A DNA stretch of 64,000 nt from Deltaproteobacteria bacterium RBG_13_43_22 (GTDB taxonomy: Bacteria; Desulfobacterota; RBG-13-43-22), in the NCBI GenBank assembly GCA_001797675.1, contig MGQB01000001.1, positions 1 to 64,000 on the forward strand, read 5' to 3'. How positions within the stretch are numbered: position 1 is the first letter of the stretch; each line of letters opens with the position of its first letter. The translations under genes and the position numbers were made by a program. The notes under the pieces were generated by a model. The model was not told the DNA's origin and ran no database searches. It saw only the letters and a list, made by a program, of their open reading frames with translations. Shown in pieces: positions 34,024-43,222 of the stretch.

Positions 34024-34689
34024 TTAAGACATGTATTCCCGAACCCGACTCCAATTCACTTCAGCATTCCGACAGTTCATATTTTTCAGCAGCACCCCCT
34101 GTACTACAAATTTAGGACGTCTTGAATCGATGGAATAGCCACTATGGCCAATGGTGTATTTGGCAAGCAGACGGTGGCGGAAATACCAGAGACAAACCAC
34201 TCCCAATACCGCAGAGGGAGCGTGTTCCTTGATTTTAGCCAGCATAAATTGATCACTGGGAACAATTCCTTCTTTGTGTATTAGCCGGGAACTCGGCACC
34301 ACATACACCGCCTTATAGCCAAGCTCAAGAGCCTCTTTGCGTAATTGTCCAAGCTCGCAGTCCGGGCAAATCTCCTGACACACATAACCAAGGTCTGTAT
34401 CTAAATGGGCGGGACAATCCAGAGGGCGAAGGCAAAGGGGAAGAAAAAGCAGACGGTTTTGATAGGGAGTGGCGGCAAAGGCCTTCCGAAAATATTTATT
34501 ACCAGCTTTTACCAAACTGTAATCCAGTTTTAGGCCAACCTTTATTAAAAGGAACCCCATCGTCCTGTTTAAACCCCGAATAATGATAAGGCTGAGCTTG
34601 GGCATATAAAGCCGGCCGAACAAAAACGGCCCTGCAAGAAGCATTATCATCACCAAGCAACCAAACAGTAATAAAGATATCCAAAACAT
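34024..34689 (-). CDS. DUF116 domain membrane-anchored protein
   Basis: 221 aa. One or two N-terminal membrane segments (about 3-28) are followed by a cytoplasmic domain with a cysteine pattern: PLCLRPLDCPAHLDTDLGYVC (parts), then CPDCELG and VVCLWYF. RLLFLPLCLRPLDC is the DUF116 hallmark. The cysteines may hold a metal or Fe-S cluster. DUF116 proteins have no defined role. It is probably cotranscribed with the following membrane protein. Confidence 0.75.
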   Translation of the reverse strand: MFWISLLLFGCLVMIMLLAGPFLFGRLYMPKLSLIIIRGLNRTMGFLLIKVGLKLDYSLVKAGNKYFRKAFAATPYQNRLLFLPLCLRPLDCPAHLDTDLGYVCQEICPDCELGQLRKEALELGYKAVYVVPSSRLIHKEGIVPSDQFMLAKIKEHAPSAVLGVVCLWYFRHRLLAKYTIGHSGYSIDSRRPKFVVQGVLLKNMNCRNAEVNWSRVREYMS

Positions 34690-34883
34690 AACAATATAAT
34701 TAAGTGGTGTTCTTGATAGGTGTATAAAAAAGGGTTAATTGGTAAAAGAATACTGGAGAATATCGGCAATGCCGTCAATCTTCTAACTGGTTATCACCGC
34801 AAATCGAAAAAGTACCCCCTTCCGTTCAACAATATGGTCACTGGCATGGCGCACCGTATTGCCTCGGCTGGTGGAGTTTCTTG

Positions 34884-35123
34884 TTATGTGGTCTTTTCGT
34901 AATGCGAAGCATATCCATCAACAACCTCTCGAATCATTTTCTGATAGGAAGTCTTATGTTTCTTCGCCTGTATCTTGAAAAAATCGATGCTCGACTTTTT
35001 TAAAGAGATGGTAACTTTAAGATGGTCTTCTTTCAATATCAATTGATCCGGGGGAGGAAGGAAATCTCTTACGACCCTCAGTTCCCCCATCGGTTCATTA
35101 GTATATTTTGTTTTCGATTTCAT
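34884..35123 (-). CDS. BrnA-type antitoxin
   Basis: 79 aa from ATG 35123, with GGGAGGA upstream; the track start 35174 is inside the toxin gene. A basic N-terminus is followed by a ribbon-helix-helix-like core (LKVTISLKKSSIDFFKIQAKKHKTSYQKMIREVVDGYA, in parts) typical of CopG/BrnA antitoxins. It overlaps the toxin gene 3' end by 26 nt. It would neutralise BrnT and repress the operon by DNA binding. Confidence 0.8.
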   Translation of the reverse strand: MKSKTKYTNEPMGELRVVRDFLPPPDQLILKEDHLKVTISLKKSSIDFFKIQAKKHKTSYQKMIREVVDGYASHYEKTT

Positions 35124-35391
35124 AAATATTCCTCCCTTTTCTCCAGTAACCTGCGCCATAGATGCGAATGACATTGCCCCGGTAGGTAAATCTAACTGTC
35201 ATAATGCCGTCGCCCACACTTCCAATACAATAATAACGATCTTCCTCCGAACTGTGAGAAACGTCTTCTGCGATAACGCGATGGGGATCGAGGAATGCCT
35301 GCTGGGCGGTTGTAAACGAGACACCATGCTTTGCTTGGTTTTCTTTGTCTTTGTCATCATCCCATTCAAATCTTGTTTTTCCCACATACAT
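35098..35391 (-). CDS. BrnT family toxin (RNase-type)
   Basis: 97 aa from ATG 35391; ATG 35412 is an alternative, and neither has a clear ribosome site. The BrnT pattern is plain: FEWDDDKDKENQAKHGVSF near the start, then AFLDPHRVIAEDVSHSSEEDRYY and the C-terminal VRFTYRGNVIRIYGAGYWRKGR, where R and H residues act in RNA cleavage in the known toxin. Toxin precedes antitoxin, the usual brnT-brnA order. It lies between the two tRNA-Ser genes. Confidence 0.82.
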   Translation of the reverse strand: MYVGKTRFEWDDDKDKENQAKHGVSFTTAQQAFLDPHRVIAEDVSHSSEEDRYYCIGSVGDGIMTVRFTYRGNVIRIYGAGYWRKGRNIYEIENKIY

Positions 35392-35508
35392 ATGTCTAAC
35401 ATTCTCAGGCATAAATAGCAATATTAAAATATGGATGTTTTTATGGGTCGATGTCCTACGGTATAACAATGTTTTTAAGTAGTTTTCTTTGAATGTATAT
35501 GCAAGAAG

Positions 35509-35979
35509 TTAAATTTTGATTTCTTTATCTGAAGTGACTTGTCTTTTCAGCAGAAGGTCCTGTAATTTTTGAATCCGTACGTACCACAGAGAGAATCCAA
35601 AGAATGCTAAAAACGAACCCAAGCTTGTTCCTATAATCCCAAGGATTCGGTTTTGAGAAATATACTTTGAAGTAAGCTCGATATCCTGCACCTTAACCAT
35701 AAGCTCAATATTTTTGATTTGTTGTTGATTAGTTTTACGATAAAAATCTATAAGCTCGGCCATTGTCTTGTTTTTATTTTTCTCAAAAAGATTGATTTCC
35801 TTTTTTAGTAACTCTACCTCCCGATTAAGAATCTTCTGGTCGCCATTAAGAGAGACAATCCGATGTTGAAGTTGTTCGATTTGTATTATTGGATAACTTA
35901 CTGAAATAATTATAATAACTACCAAAGCGAGAGACATAAACTTATACAAATTATCGGTTGGCAGAAGTGGGAGATTCAT
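35509..35979 (-). CDS. Hypothetical membrane protein with coiled coil
   Basis: 156 aa. A membrane helix at about 12-33 (FMSLALVVIIIISVSYPII) is followed by a heptad-rich coiled coil (about 34-100, LQHRIVSLNGDQKILNREVE) and a second membrane helix (about 115-138), then a short basic tail. AT-rich compared with neighbours, which suggests recent arrival. I do not recognise a family. It stands apart from the TA pair. Confidence 0.5.
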   Translation of the reverse strand: MNLPLLPTDNLYKFMSLALVVIIIISVSYPIIQIEQLQHRIVSLNGDQKILNREVELLKKEINLFEKNKNKTMAELIDFYRKTNQQQIKNIELMVKVQDIELTSKYISQNRILGIIGTSLGSFLAFFGFSLWYVRIQKLQDLLLKRQVTSDKEIKI

Positions 35980-36148
35980 TAGAGTGTATGAATCCTTTAA
36001 ATATTATGGCTAATCTTAGAACGCACTAAAGGAAAGGTATGAGCCATTTTAAAAATTATTTACCACAAGATCAGTTAGTTATAATGGCCTAAAAGTGGTT
36101 GCCTGGTCGGTTTTGGCCCATATGTAAATAATAAAATCCATAAGTTAA

Positions 36149-36242
<94 letters not shown>

Positions 36243-36278
36243 GTAATAAATATTCTTTGCCAGGATTAAAAGGATTGT

Positions 36279-36737
36279 TCACAAAACACCATTGCCGCGA
36301 TGGACTCTAAAAAATTTTTGGATCAGCTCCCGGCACTCCTCTTCCAAGACCCCCGGCACCACTTCAAATCGATGATTCAATCGCTGATCCTTGGAAACAT
36401 CATATATAGAACCCAAAACACCGGCCTTGAGATCGGCCGCTCCAAAAACCACCCGTTCCACCCGGGCTTGAATTATAGCCCCGGCGCACATCAGACAGGG
36501 TTCAATGGTAACATACAACGTCGTTCCCGGCAGCCGAAAATTATTTAAGACCCGGGCGGCTTTTCGTAAAACCAAGATCTCGGCATGGGCCGTAGGGTCA
36601 TTATTTTGCCTGGTCCGATTATGATCTACGGCAAGAACCTCCCCCGCAGAAGAAATTAAAACCGCTCCAATGGGGACTTCGTCTTCAAGATAGGCTTTTT
36701 CGGCTTTCCTTAAAGCCAAGGTCATTAATTCATCCAA
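36279..36737 (-). CDS. tadA: tRNA-specific adenosine deaminase
   Basis: 152 aa, usual length. It deaminates A34 of tRNA-Arg to inosine. The zinc and catalytic motif is TAHAEILVLR (HAE, about residue 51) and PCLMCAGAII (PCxxC, about 81-84). VPIGAVL and NDPTAHAE are typical of TadA rather than other deaminases. It lies 37 bp after the tRNA-Ser(CGA), an arrangement common in many bacteria. Confidence 0.95.
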   Translation of the reverse strand: MDELMTLALRKAEKAYLEDEVPIGAVLISSAGEVLAVDHNRTRQNNDPTAHAEILVLRKAARVLNNFRLPGTTLYVTIEPCLMCAGAIIQARVERVVFGAADLKAGVLGSIYDVSKDQRLNHRFEVVPGVLEEECRELIQKFFRVHRGNGVL

Positions 36738-36816
36738 CCGGGATATGGCTCGATCCTCCTTAAATTATTTTTAAATAGTTGATGAACTTATGTCAAGGTA
36801 ATTCCAGTTTATTTAA

Positions 36817-37518
36817 TTACTTCGAAGAGATTGAAGAAGGAGCCTGAAAGGAGAGGGGCAGTGGGCGCGCCAATTTAAAAACCAGTTCCGATCCGGTTTT
36901 TATGAATAAATCCTCTTTTCCGGTCACATAGGCCATAACCGCCCCAACCCCTCCTCCGAAGCCTAACCCTAATAAGGCCCCTGGAATTTGTCCCAGAAGA
37001 TTGCCCAAACCGGCCCCTACGATAGCTCCAACGCCGATCAGACCGAGATTACGCAATGAATGGGCCCGACCGGTCTTGCGGAAAGGTTCGGTTTCCAGTG
37101 GATAAATCTTTTCATCGGGCATCATTATCCGGACCAGTCGGAGTTCAATCAAGGCCCTGCCGGCAAAATGTCCGGATTCAACGGACCGGGAAATTACCCC
37201 GATCAGGGGAATTCCCTCAGAGACCAAGGTCTGGCTCCCAACCCGAATAGGTTCTTTGAGGGTGGCGAAAAAAGACTGTCCGCTCCGATGGGTTGCGATT
37301 CGAATGGATTGATTCAATTGAACTTTGACTGGAGTTCCGACAGGCACAACCACTTGAATGTTATCGGAAGCCCCAGGAGCGGATTTCTGAATTTGGGTTT
37401 TTGGAGGATTTTCACCCTGTTTGGTTCCCATGGCCTGAAGGGGTGGAGCCTGCACCCCCAAGATCCAAAAACCTAAAAGGATGAAGAACAACCCCCCTTT
37501 TTTATTTATAGGCTTCAT
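36817..37518 (-). CDS. Exported glycine-zipper protein, hypothetical
   Basis: 233 aa. The N-terminal signal peptide is about 1-30 (KGGLFFILLGFWILG). The mature protein has a beta-rich region (VPVGTPVKVQLNQSI ... SFFATLKEPI) followed by a glycine-zipper membrane segment GLIGVGAIVGAGLGNLLGQI and a repeated GALLGLGFGGGVGAV, then ELVFKLARPL. Such proteins are envelope-associated; the function is unknown. It overlaps the upstream gene by 17 nt, so the two are coupled. Confidence 0.65.
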   Translation of the reverse strand: MKPINKKGGLFFILLGFWILGVQAPPLQAMGTKQGENPPKTQIQKSAPGASDNIQVVVPVGTPVKVQLNQSIRIATHRSGQSFFATLKEPIRVGSQTLVSEGIPLIGVISRSVESGHFAGRALIELRLVRIMMPDEKIYPLETEPFRKTGRAHSLRNLGLIGVGAIVGAGLGNLLGQIPGALLGLGFGGGVGAVMAYVTGKEDLFIKTGSELVFKLARPLPLSFQAPSSISSK

Positions 37519-37783
37519 GACAGATTTTTTTAAGCCTTTTCATTTCCTCAATCCGTTCCAATAGACCCGCCCTATCCCCCTGCTCTATTTCTTTCCTCAT
37601 CCGCTGGACCAAATCAAGAAATGGTTTTATCCTTTCAGGAGGAAGTTTCTTGGTTTCCTGAGTAAATTCCCGGCAGCCTTGTTCAAAGATGGAAAAAATT
37701 TCCTTTGGATCTCCTTTCCCTTTTTCCAGGGCTACCTTTAAATCGGAAAAACTCTGGGCCATCTTTTTTTTGGATTCCAACAT
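37502..37783 (-). CDS. Hypothetical small helical protein
   Basis: 93 aa, ribosome site AGGGGGAA before the ATG at 37783. It is charged and helical (FSDLKVALEKGKGDPKEIF; FTQETKKLPPERIKPFLDLV) with no membrane segment or signal. The start resembles the small exonuclease VII subunit fold only loosely. I do not recognise it. Its 3' end overlaps the glycine-zipper gene start, so the pair is one transcript. Confidence 0.55.
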   Translation of the reverse strand: MLESKKKMAQSFSDLKVALEKGKGDPKEIFSIFEQGCREFTQETKKLPPERIKPFLDLVQRMRKEIEQGDRAGLLERIEEMKRLKKICHEAYK

Positions 37784-37942
37784 AATCGTTCCCCCTTATC
37801 TTTTTCCAGTCGTTCAAGGCCCGCTATTTATTTAAGGTTCCAGGAAAAACTCCCAACCGCGCACCGCTTACCGTTTCCCTCTTGGAATCCTCAAACCTAT
37901 TTTCGTCATTTTTATATCTGTGCCCCTATAGCGGTCCGGTAA

Positions 37943-38368
37943 TTAAAAGACATGACTCAGATAAATAATCAGGAAAAATCCTACGGATACAATGGAAAGT
38001 GTCAGCAAGATATCCAGGATCAAAGAAGGCTGATAGGTGTCTTCATCAATCTGTTTTTCTACTTTTTTATAACGGATAAAGGCCAATAATCCCATCATGG
38101 CCCCGAGACCGATAAGAATCACTCCAATGATGGAAGAGTACCCTGGGCTTGCCGGGATAGAAGAAAGGGGAGACGGTTCTCTCTCTGCGGTCCGGGATAA
38201 ATATTGGTCCATCTGTCTCACAAAGAGGGCGAACTTTTCCACCACAAAACCAAAGGCCATGATACCGATACTGGTTCTGATCCAGGCCAGAAAGGTCCTT
38301 TCATTGGCCATATGGACCCGGCGGTTTTGAACCCGGCCCGATGGATTTTTTTTCGTTTCGTCGGCCAT
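37943..38368 (-). CDS. DUF202 (YidH-like) membrane protein
   Basis: 141 aa from ATG 38368. ANERTFLAWIRTSIGIMAFGFVVEKF is the standard DUF202 signature with the first membrane helix, followed by two more (about 82-102 and 118-140). Function unknown; it is widespread in bacteria. The spacer to the HycI-type gene is 157 bp, so membership in that operon is unsure. Confidence 0.85.
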   Translation of the reverse strand: MADETKKNPSGRVQNRRVHMANERTFLAWIRTSIGIMAFGFVVEKFALFVRQMDQYLSRTAEREPSPLSSIPASPGYSSIIGVILIGLGAMMGLLAFIRYKKVEKQIDEDTYQPSLILDILLTLSIVSVGFFLIIYLSHVF

Positions 38369-38525
38369 GGTAGGAACCCTTTCCCACAATACTGATAAAA
38401 TCATGTTTGTCTTATATATTAACGACGAACAGGAGAAAGTCAATCAGGAAAGGCCGGGCGGTTTTTTAAATCGTTTTAGATTGGGCTAAACAACGGATTT
38501 AAGGGTGATAGGTATGGATAATTCT

Positions 38526-39095
38526 TCAAGACGAGCAGGGGGAAAGAAAATGGATAAGCTGATTAATACTCCCTTTTACCCGTGGAGAAAGGCCTTGCCC
38601 GAAGTTCAGGGTTTCCGGCTGGATGGCCAGAACCAGGGTCTTACAATCATTTTCTCCCCAAAGCTGAAGAAGACTTCTCAGGGGTAAACGATGGGTTGAG
38701 AAAAGGAAGGATTCCGGCAATGTCTGGGCCTCAAGGACGGCAACACTCCCCGGGTCTGTCTGCAAGGCCACGGCATCGACCACGATAATGACTTCCGGAT
38801 GGAGTTCGAGAACCCTGATGAACCAATCCTCCGGATTTTCTCCTGCATCTATAAAAAATCGTTGACCCCTTATCTGGTCCGGCGTTTCATCCTCTTCCCA
38901 TTTTTCCTTAAGCCGAGTAACCAGTTCAGGCCCTGCCCCGTCATCTCCCCGGAGACGATTCCCTATTCCCAGGGTGACCACCCGGCCCGGATAGGAAGGA
39001 TGAAGAAAGGCCTTCAAAGATTGCAAGTCTGCTCCAGGATTGATCTCCAATTTTCTCCCGCCAGAGAGAAAGTTTGATTTTTGATATCTAATCAC
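38526..39095 (-). CDS. Hydrogenase maturation protease (HycI-type)
   Basis: 189 aa, GTG start at 39095, longer at the N-terminus than HycI. It cleaves the C-terminal extension of the large subunit after nickel insertion. GIGNRLRGDDGAGPELV (about 43) carries the first metal-binding acid, FFIDAGENPEDW the second, and STHRLPLRSLL a His. It lies 11 bp after the PhnD-like gene. It fits the large subunit encoded in this operon, which keeps a tail of about 32 residues after its last Cys. Confidence 0.9.
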   Translation of the reverse strand: MIRYQKSNFLSGGRKLEINPGADLQSLKAFLHPSYPGRVVTLGIGNRLRGDDGAGPELVTRLKEKWEEDETPDQIRGQRFFIDAGENPEDWFIRVLELHPEVIIVVDAVALQTDPGSVAVLEAQTLPESFLFSTHRLPLRSLLQLWGENDCKTLVLAIQPETLNFGQGLSPRVKGSINQLIHFLSPCSS

Positions 39096-39106
39096 CCTGA
39101 TATTTC

Positions 39107-40027
39107 CTACTCCTTCAGTTTAGAAGGCAAACCAGGACTGGTAGTGGAAAGTCCGTGGAGAACAAGGAGCTTGGAAAAAGTCAGGTAATCTTCAGTGGAA
39201 GCTAAATCAAACCTTGAAATCCTTAACCGTTCGAGAATAAATCGATGGGCCGGGATCTCGGGATTCAATTTCAACAGGGCGGTTTTTACCTTTTCGACCA
39301 AGACCGGATCCGTCTTGGGGTATTTCACCAAACAATGAGTGGGGTGGTAAGGGGTTGAGGCGATGACCTTCACCTCCGTCATGCTCCCTTTGGCCCGGAC
39401 CATGGCCTGGAGCACATCTTCACGGATAAATCCAACCTCTGCCCTGCCCGAAGTGACTTTTTCCAATATTTTTTCCTGGGTATCCCCAAATTGAAAGATC
39501 AGATCTTTTTCCGGATCCAGTCCGGAGTCTTTAAGAAGCATGAACTGGGCTAAAAATCCTCCCAATGACTGCCGATTGGAGACCAGGATTTTTTTGCCGA
39601 TCAAATCGCCGGGGGATTTGATCGGACTTTTCCCCTGACAAATAATCACTCCCCGGTATTCCGTCCGGCCATCCAGGGAGACGGTTTTTAAGATGGGGAC
39701 GGCCCCGTATCTCTCCGCTAAAAATACATAAAAGTAAGGGTTTTGAAAGGAAAAAGCCACTTTTACCGTTTCTACTGTTTTAAGAAACTCATCGAGATTG
39801 GAAGGAGCTCCGACGGGCTCGATTTTCCACCCCGTTTGTTCCGTTAAGTAATCGGTTAAAAATAAAAACCGGGCTTCCGTCATGGAAAGGGAAAAGGGAG
39901 CCGGAGCAATGAGTATTTTGGCCTCTCCCTGGAAGGGTTTGTTCTGGTTGCAACTCATTCCCAGCCCAAGTAAAAAAAGGATAAAACACCCGGTTGCCCA
40001 ACAAGAAAGGATTCTATTTTTGCACAT
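39107..40027 (-). CDS. PhnD-like substrate-binding lipoprotein
   Basis: 306 aa. The N-terminal lipobox LLGLGMSCNQN predicts a lipoprotein. The body is a type 2 periplasmic binding protein like PhnD/ phosphonate-phosphite binding proteins (FLTDYLTEQTGWKIEPV, SFQNPYFYVFLAERYGAV, LIGKKILVSNRQSLGGF in parts). Its start overlaps the NuoB-like gene by 14 nt, and the maturation protease follows, so it is inside the hydrogenase operon. No permease or ATPase gene is nearby. Its ligand is unknown; a role as a sensor or metal (for example nickel) or anion binder is speculation. Confidence 0.8.
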   Translation of the reverse strand: MCKNRILSCWATGCFILFLLGLGMSCNQNKPFQGEAKILIAPAPFSLSMTEARFLFLTDYLTEQTGWKIEPVGAPSNLDEFLKTVETVKVAFSFQNPYFYVFLAERYGAVPILKTVSLDGRTEYRGVIICQGKSPIKSPGDLIGKKILVSNRQSLGGFLAQFMLLKDSGLDPEKDLIFQFGDTQEKILEKVTSGRAEVGFIREDVLQAMVRAKGSMTEVKVIASTPYHPTHCLVKYPKTDPVLVEKVKTALLKLNPEIPAHRFILERLRISRFDLASTEDYLTFSKLLVLHGLSTTSPGLPSKLKE

Positions 40028-40526
40028 GGGTCATTTCTCCTTGTTCGATTTTTTGCAGAATCTTTTCCGGATGGACCTGGGAAGAAATAATGGGAGCTAC
40101 TTTTTTGGAGGCCAGCCCCAAAGCGACTGCTACCCCATAGAGAATCGCCTCGGGCCTGGGTGGGCATCCTGGAATGTAAAAGTCAACCGGGATGACCTTG
40201 TTCAAGCCCCCCAGGGTGGCATAACTGTCAAACCACAACCCTCCTCCTGAAGGGCAGCTGCCGATGGCAAATACCAATTTGGGGCTTGGAACGGCCTCAT
40301 AAAGCCTGCGTAAAGCCGGGGCAACCTGCCGGGTCACCGGTCCTGAAACCAGCAGTACATCGGCGTGACGGGGAGAACCAACCAGCTTGATTCCAAAACG
40401 TTCCGCATCATAATAAGGGGTCAAGACATTGATAACCTCGATATCGCATCCATTACAGGCACCCGTATTGGCATGGTACACCCAGAGTGATTTAAGGAAG
40501 GCCTTATCCAATAGTTTTTTAAACAT
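40014..40526 (-). CDS. Group 4 hydrogenase small subunit (NuoB/HyfI-like)
   Basis: 170 aa. It carries the proximal [4Fe-4S] cluster that passes electrons to the [NiFe] site. Ligands are visible: ACNGCDIEV (C24, C27), AIGSCPSGG (about C93) and GCPPRPE (about C123). It lacks the longer C-terminal Fe-S domain of soluble hydrogenase small subunits, as expected for the complex I-related group 4. It is cytoplasmic-side and membrane-bound through the complex. Confidence 0.93.
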   Translation of the reverse strand: MFKKLLDKAFLKSLWVYHANTGACNGCDIEVINVLTPYYDAERFGIKLVGSPRHADVLLVSGPVTRQVAPALRRLYEAVPSPKLVFAIGSCPSGGGLWFDSYATLGGLNKVIPVDFYIPGCPPRPEAILYGVAVALGLASKKVAPIISSQVHPEKILQKIEQGEMTHVQK

Positions 40527-40536
40527 AGAACCCCCT

Positions 40537-42027
40537 TCAGGGCATGGGCATCATGGCAAAGACCGCCTTGGTAGCCTCATGCAAGACCGGATAAATCACC
40601 TGGGGATAAATCCCAATCAGGATGCAGAGGACAGCCAGGAGAATTTCCCCTCCCCACATGGCGATAGGAACCTCTCGGATCTTTATCTTTATCAGGTTTT
40701 CAGGCAGGGTCCCCATGAAAATACGAGCGGTCGCCTGGATAAAGGCTGCCAGGGTCAGAATGGACACCACTATGGCAATAATGGTAGCCCACAAGTGACC
40801 GGCTTTCATTCCAGCCAAAAATATAGTAAATTCACTCACAAATCCGTTGAATAGGGGAACGCCGCTCAAGGCCAGGGCAGCTATATAAAAGGTAAAGGCC
40901 GTTACAGGCATTAATTTCCCCAAACCTCCGAGGTCGCTCATCTTCCGGTAGCGGGTGGAATAAATTATCCCCCCGAGGGACAAAAAGGCCAGGGCCTTCA
41001 TCAGGGAATGGTTGATCAAATGGAATATGGCCCCGTAGATCCCCAAGTAATTACCCAGGCCCAGACCCATGAATATATATCCCATACTGACCACGGAGCA
41101 AAAGGCCAAAAATCGTTTGGTGTCATCCTGGAGGAACATCATCACAATGCCCACAATCATGGTCATTACCCCGAGAATGAGGACCAGAATGCTGATGATG
41201 GAATGAAAAGAATAGAAGATAAGAACCGTTCTAATGACCGCATAAAGCCCCACCTTGATCATGATACCGGAGAGCAGGGCGCTGACCGGGGTAGGGGCTT
41301 CGGCATGGGCATCCGGCAACCAGGTGTGAAAGGGAACAATGCCCGCCTTGGTTCCAAAACCGGCCAACATAAGAATGACCGCCAGCAGGGCAATGCTCTG
41401 GGGTATCTTGCCGGCCACCTTGGCAATTTCGGTAATTTTAAGCGGAGACAGTCCTGAGGCAATATGGGGGGAAGATCCGGCATAGAGGAGAACGCAACCA
41501 AATAGGGCAAAGGTAATCCCTACGGTCAGAAGCATGGCGTATTTATAACCCGCCTCCAGGGCCTCCCGGGACCAGTTGAAGGATACCAGGATTATTGAAG
41601 CCAGGGTGGTGGCTTCGATGATTACCCAGAGAAGATAAATATCGTTGGTGGTGGTGGCCCAGAGCATGGAGGCCAAAAAGAGCATCAACCAAGCATAGTA
41701 AGAATGTATTTTATTAGATGGGATAACTCCCTCGGCCACTTCTTTCCGCATGTAAGGGATGGAATAAATAACGACTATAAACCCGAGAAAACCCACCAGT
41801 CCGACCATCAGTCCCCCTAAGGCATCAACCCTGAATTCTTCATGGAAAAAAGAAAGAATTCTACCTCGGGTGGTGTAATAGAAAATCCAACCGGAGAGAC
41901 CGAAGGTGATAGCCGACCCTAAAAGAGCCGGCCCTTCAGCCGAAAGAAAGGACTTTTTCCCAAAAATAAAGATCAAAATCCCGGTCAAGGTGGGGGCCAG
42001 TAAAAGATATAGGATCTCCCTGTCCAT
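40537..42027 (-). CDS. Hydrogenase-4 subunit F-like proton-pumping antiporter subunit
   Basis: 496 aa with about 14 membrane helices. It belongs to the NuoL/M/N-MrpD family. Conserved charged residues in membrane segments are visible: LPDAHAEAPTPVSALLSGIMIK with the discontinuous helix, KAGIVPFHTW, and a later FHLINHSLMKALAFLSLG. Its closest form is HyfF. It would move H+ or Na+ as electrons flow to hydrogen. It lies 10 bp before the NuoB-like gene. Confidence 0.9.
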   Translation of the reverse strand: MDREILYLLLAPTLTGILIFIFGKKSFLSAEGPALLGSAITFGLSGWIFYYTTRGRILSFFHEEFRVDALGGLMVGLVGFLGFIVVIYSIPYMRKEVAEGVIPSNKIHSYYAWLMLFLASMLWATTTNDIYLLWVIIEATTLASIILVSFNWSREALEAGYKYAMLLTVGITFALFGCVLLYAGSSPHIASGLSPLKITEIAKVAGKIPQSIALLAVILMLAGFGTKAGIVPFHTWLPDAHAEAPTPVSALLSGIMIKVGLYAVIRTVLIFYSFHSIISILVLILGVMTMIVGIVMMFLQDDTKRFLAFCSVVSMGYIFMGLGLGNYLGIYGAIFHLINHSLMKALAFLSLGGIIYSTRYRKMSDLGGLGKLMPVTAFTFYIAALALSGVPLFNGFVSEFTIFLAGMKAGHLWATIIAIVVSILTLAAFIQATARIFMGTLPENLIKIKIREVPIAMWGGEILLAVLCILIGIYPQVIYPVLHEATKAVFAMMPMP

Positions 42028-42053
42028 ATTTGATATTCCTCAATCTGAATTTC

Positions 42054-42719
42054 CTACCATCGAAGTCCTTTAAGGTTGAATGTATCAGTGGATCCGAATT
42101 TCTGGTAAACCCCCTGGATAATATAGAGCAAGAGATAGACCGCGATGACCACATCGGTGACGATCCCGATAATGCCGGTTTCTTCAAGCAGGGGGACCAG
42201 GCTGACCAGTGATAGGTGAACCCCGTTTTGCAAAATAATAAGCCCTAGAACGGTTTTGATGGCATCTCGCCGGACCAGGATGCAATACAGGCCCATGATA
42301 AAAAGAGCCAGACTTACCGCCAGATTGGTCCGAAAAGGCTCCTGGGTGGCCAGGGGGGTGGGGGCGATGAAATCAACGTAACGGTGAGTAACGCGGTATA
42401 AAATAACCACGATCAAGGTAATGAAGATGATGGATCCAAAATATCCGATCACGGGAGGAACTTCCAGGGCCCCGGTCCGGCGGATGGTTCGCAAAAGCAG
42501 AAAGGGGATAATAATCACTTTGGTAATAAAGACGGTTAAGGCCCAGGAATAGAGTCCGGGATTTTGGCCGGCGAAAATCACAATCAGACTGCACATCAGA
42601 AGGGCCTGGAGGATATTAACGTAGGTCGCGTAGCGAAGGTTTTTTATCTCGATGATGAGGTAGGCAGTGATAATCAGCGAAAGACTCAAAGCGGAGATAA
42701 GTTTAGCCAAAGGTTCCAT
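42054..42719 (-). CDS. Hydrogenase-4 subunit E-like membrane protein
   Basis: 221 aa with about six membrane helices. HyfE-like: an N-terminal region (LSLIITAYLIIEIKNLRYATYVNIL), a middle with a conserved TKVIIIPFLLLR, and a C-terminal NuoK/MrpC-like part (VLGLIILQNGVHLSLVSLVP). It probably links the antiporter subunits. Order E-F matches the hyf operon. Confidence 0.88.
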   Translation of the reverse strand: MEPLAKLISALSLSLIITAYLIIEIKNLRYATYVNILQALLMCSLIVIFAGQNPGLYSWALTVFITKVIIIPFLLLRTIRRTGALEVPPVIGYFGSIIFITLIVVILYRVTHRYVDFIAPTPLATQEPFRTNLAVSLALFIMGLYCILVRRDAIKTVLGLIILQNGVHLSLVSLVPLLEETGIIGIVTDVVIAVYLLLYIIQGVYQKFGSTDTFNLKGLRW

Positions 42720-42761
42720 CTTTTCCTGTCCGTTTCTACCTTTTGAGGTTTATGGCCCAAT

Positions 42762-43208
42762 TTATGATAAATCCCCTGGTTGAAATCCGGTCACCATCAT
42801 TCTATCGAGAATGGTTTTGGGCTTAAAGCACCGGCCGCATCGGCCGCAGGTTCCCATATAAATTTCGGACCGGATGTAAAGGTCATTCAAATCATTGGTC
42901 GCCAACTGGTATTCCCGGGTCATGGTAACAGCCCCCTCCGGGCAGACCTCAGCACACCGGCCGCAGTAGGTACAACGACTCAGGAAATATTCGAGGATGC
43001 GGGTATGGTCGGTATCAGTGATTTTGATCGAACGGGGTGGACATACATTGGCACATCCACCGCACCCGATACACTTCTCCACGTCCACGGCAATCTTGCC
43101 CCGATACCCATCCTGAGGGGGATTCGGCTCCGGACCTAAAGGAAAGGGGGCGGTCACTCTCCCGGCTTTAAAACAGAGTATGACTTCCTTTATTTTGCTT
43201 TTGAACAT
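42762..43208 (-). CDS. Ferredoxin-like subunit (NuoI/HyfH-like)
   Basis: 148 aa from ATG 43208 with AGAGG upstream; the track start is TTG 43271. Two [4Fe-4S] motifs are CIGCGGCANVCPPRSI and CTYCGRCAEVCPEGAV. A third cysteine group near the C-terminus (CGRCGRCFKPKT) could hold an extra cluster or bind zinc. It would pass electrons between the NuoB-like subunit and the peripheral HydB/HydG/NuoE/NuoG-like module. Confidence 0.9.
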   Translation of the reverse strand: MFKSKIKEVILCFKAGRVTAPFPLGPEPNPPQDGYRGKIAVDVEKCIGCGGCANVCPPRSIKITDTDHTRILEYFLSRCTYCGRCAEVCPEGAVTMTREYQLATNDLNDLYIRSEIYMGTCGRCGRCFKPKTILDRMMVTGFQPGDLS

Positions 43209-43222
43209 CTGAACACCTCTCT

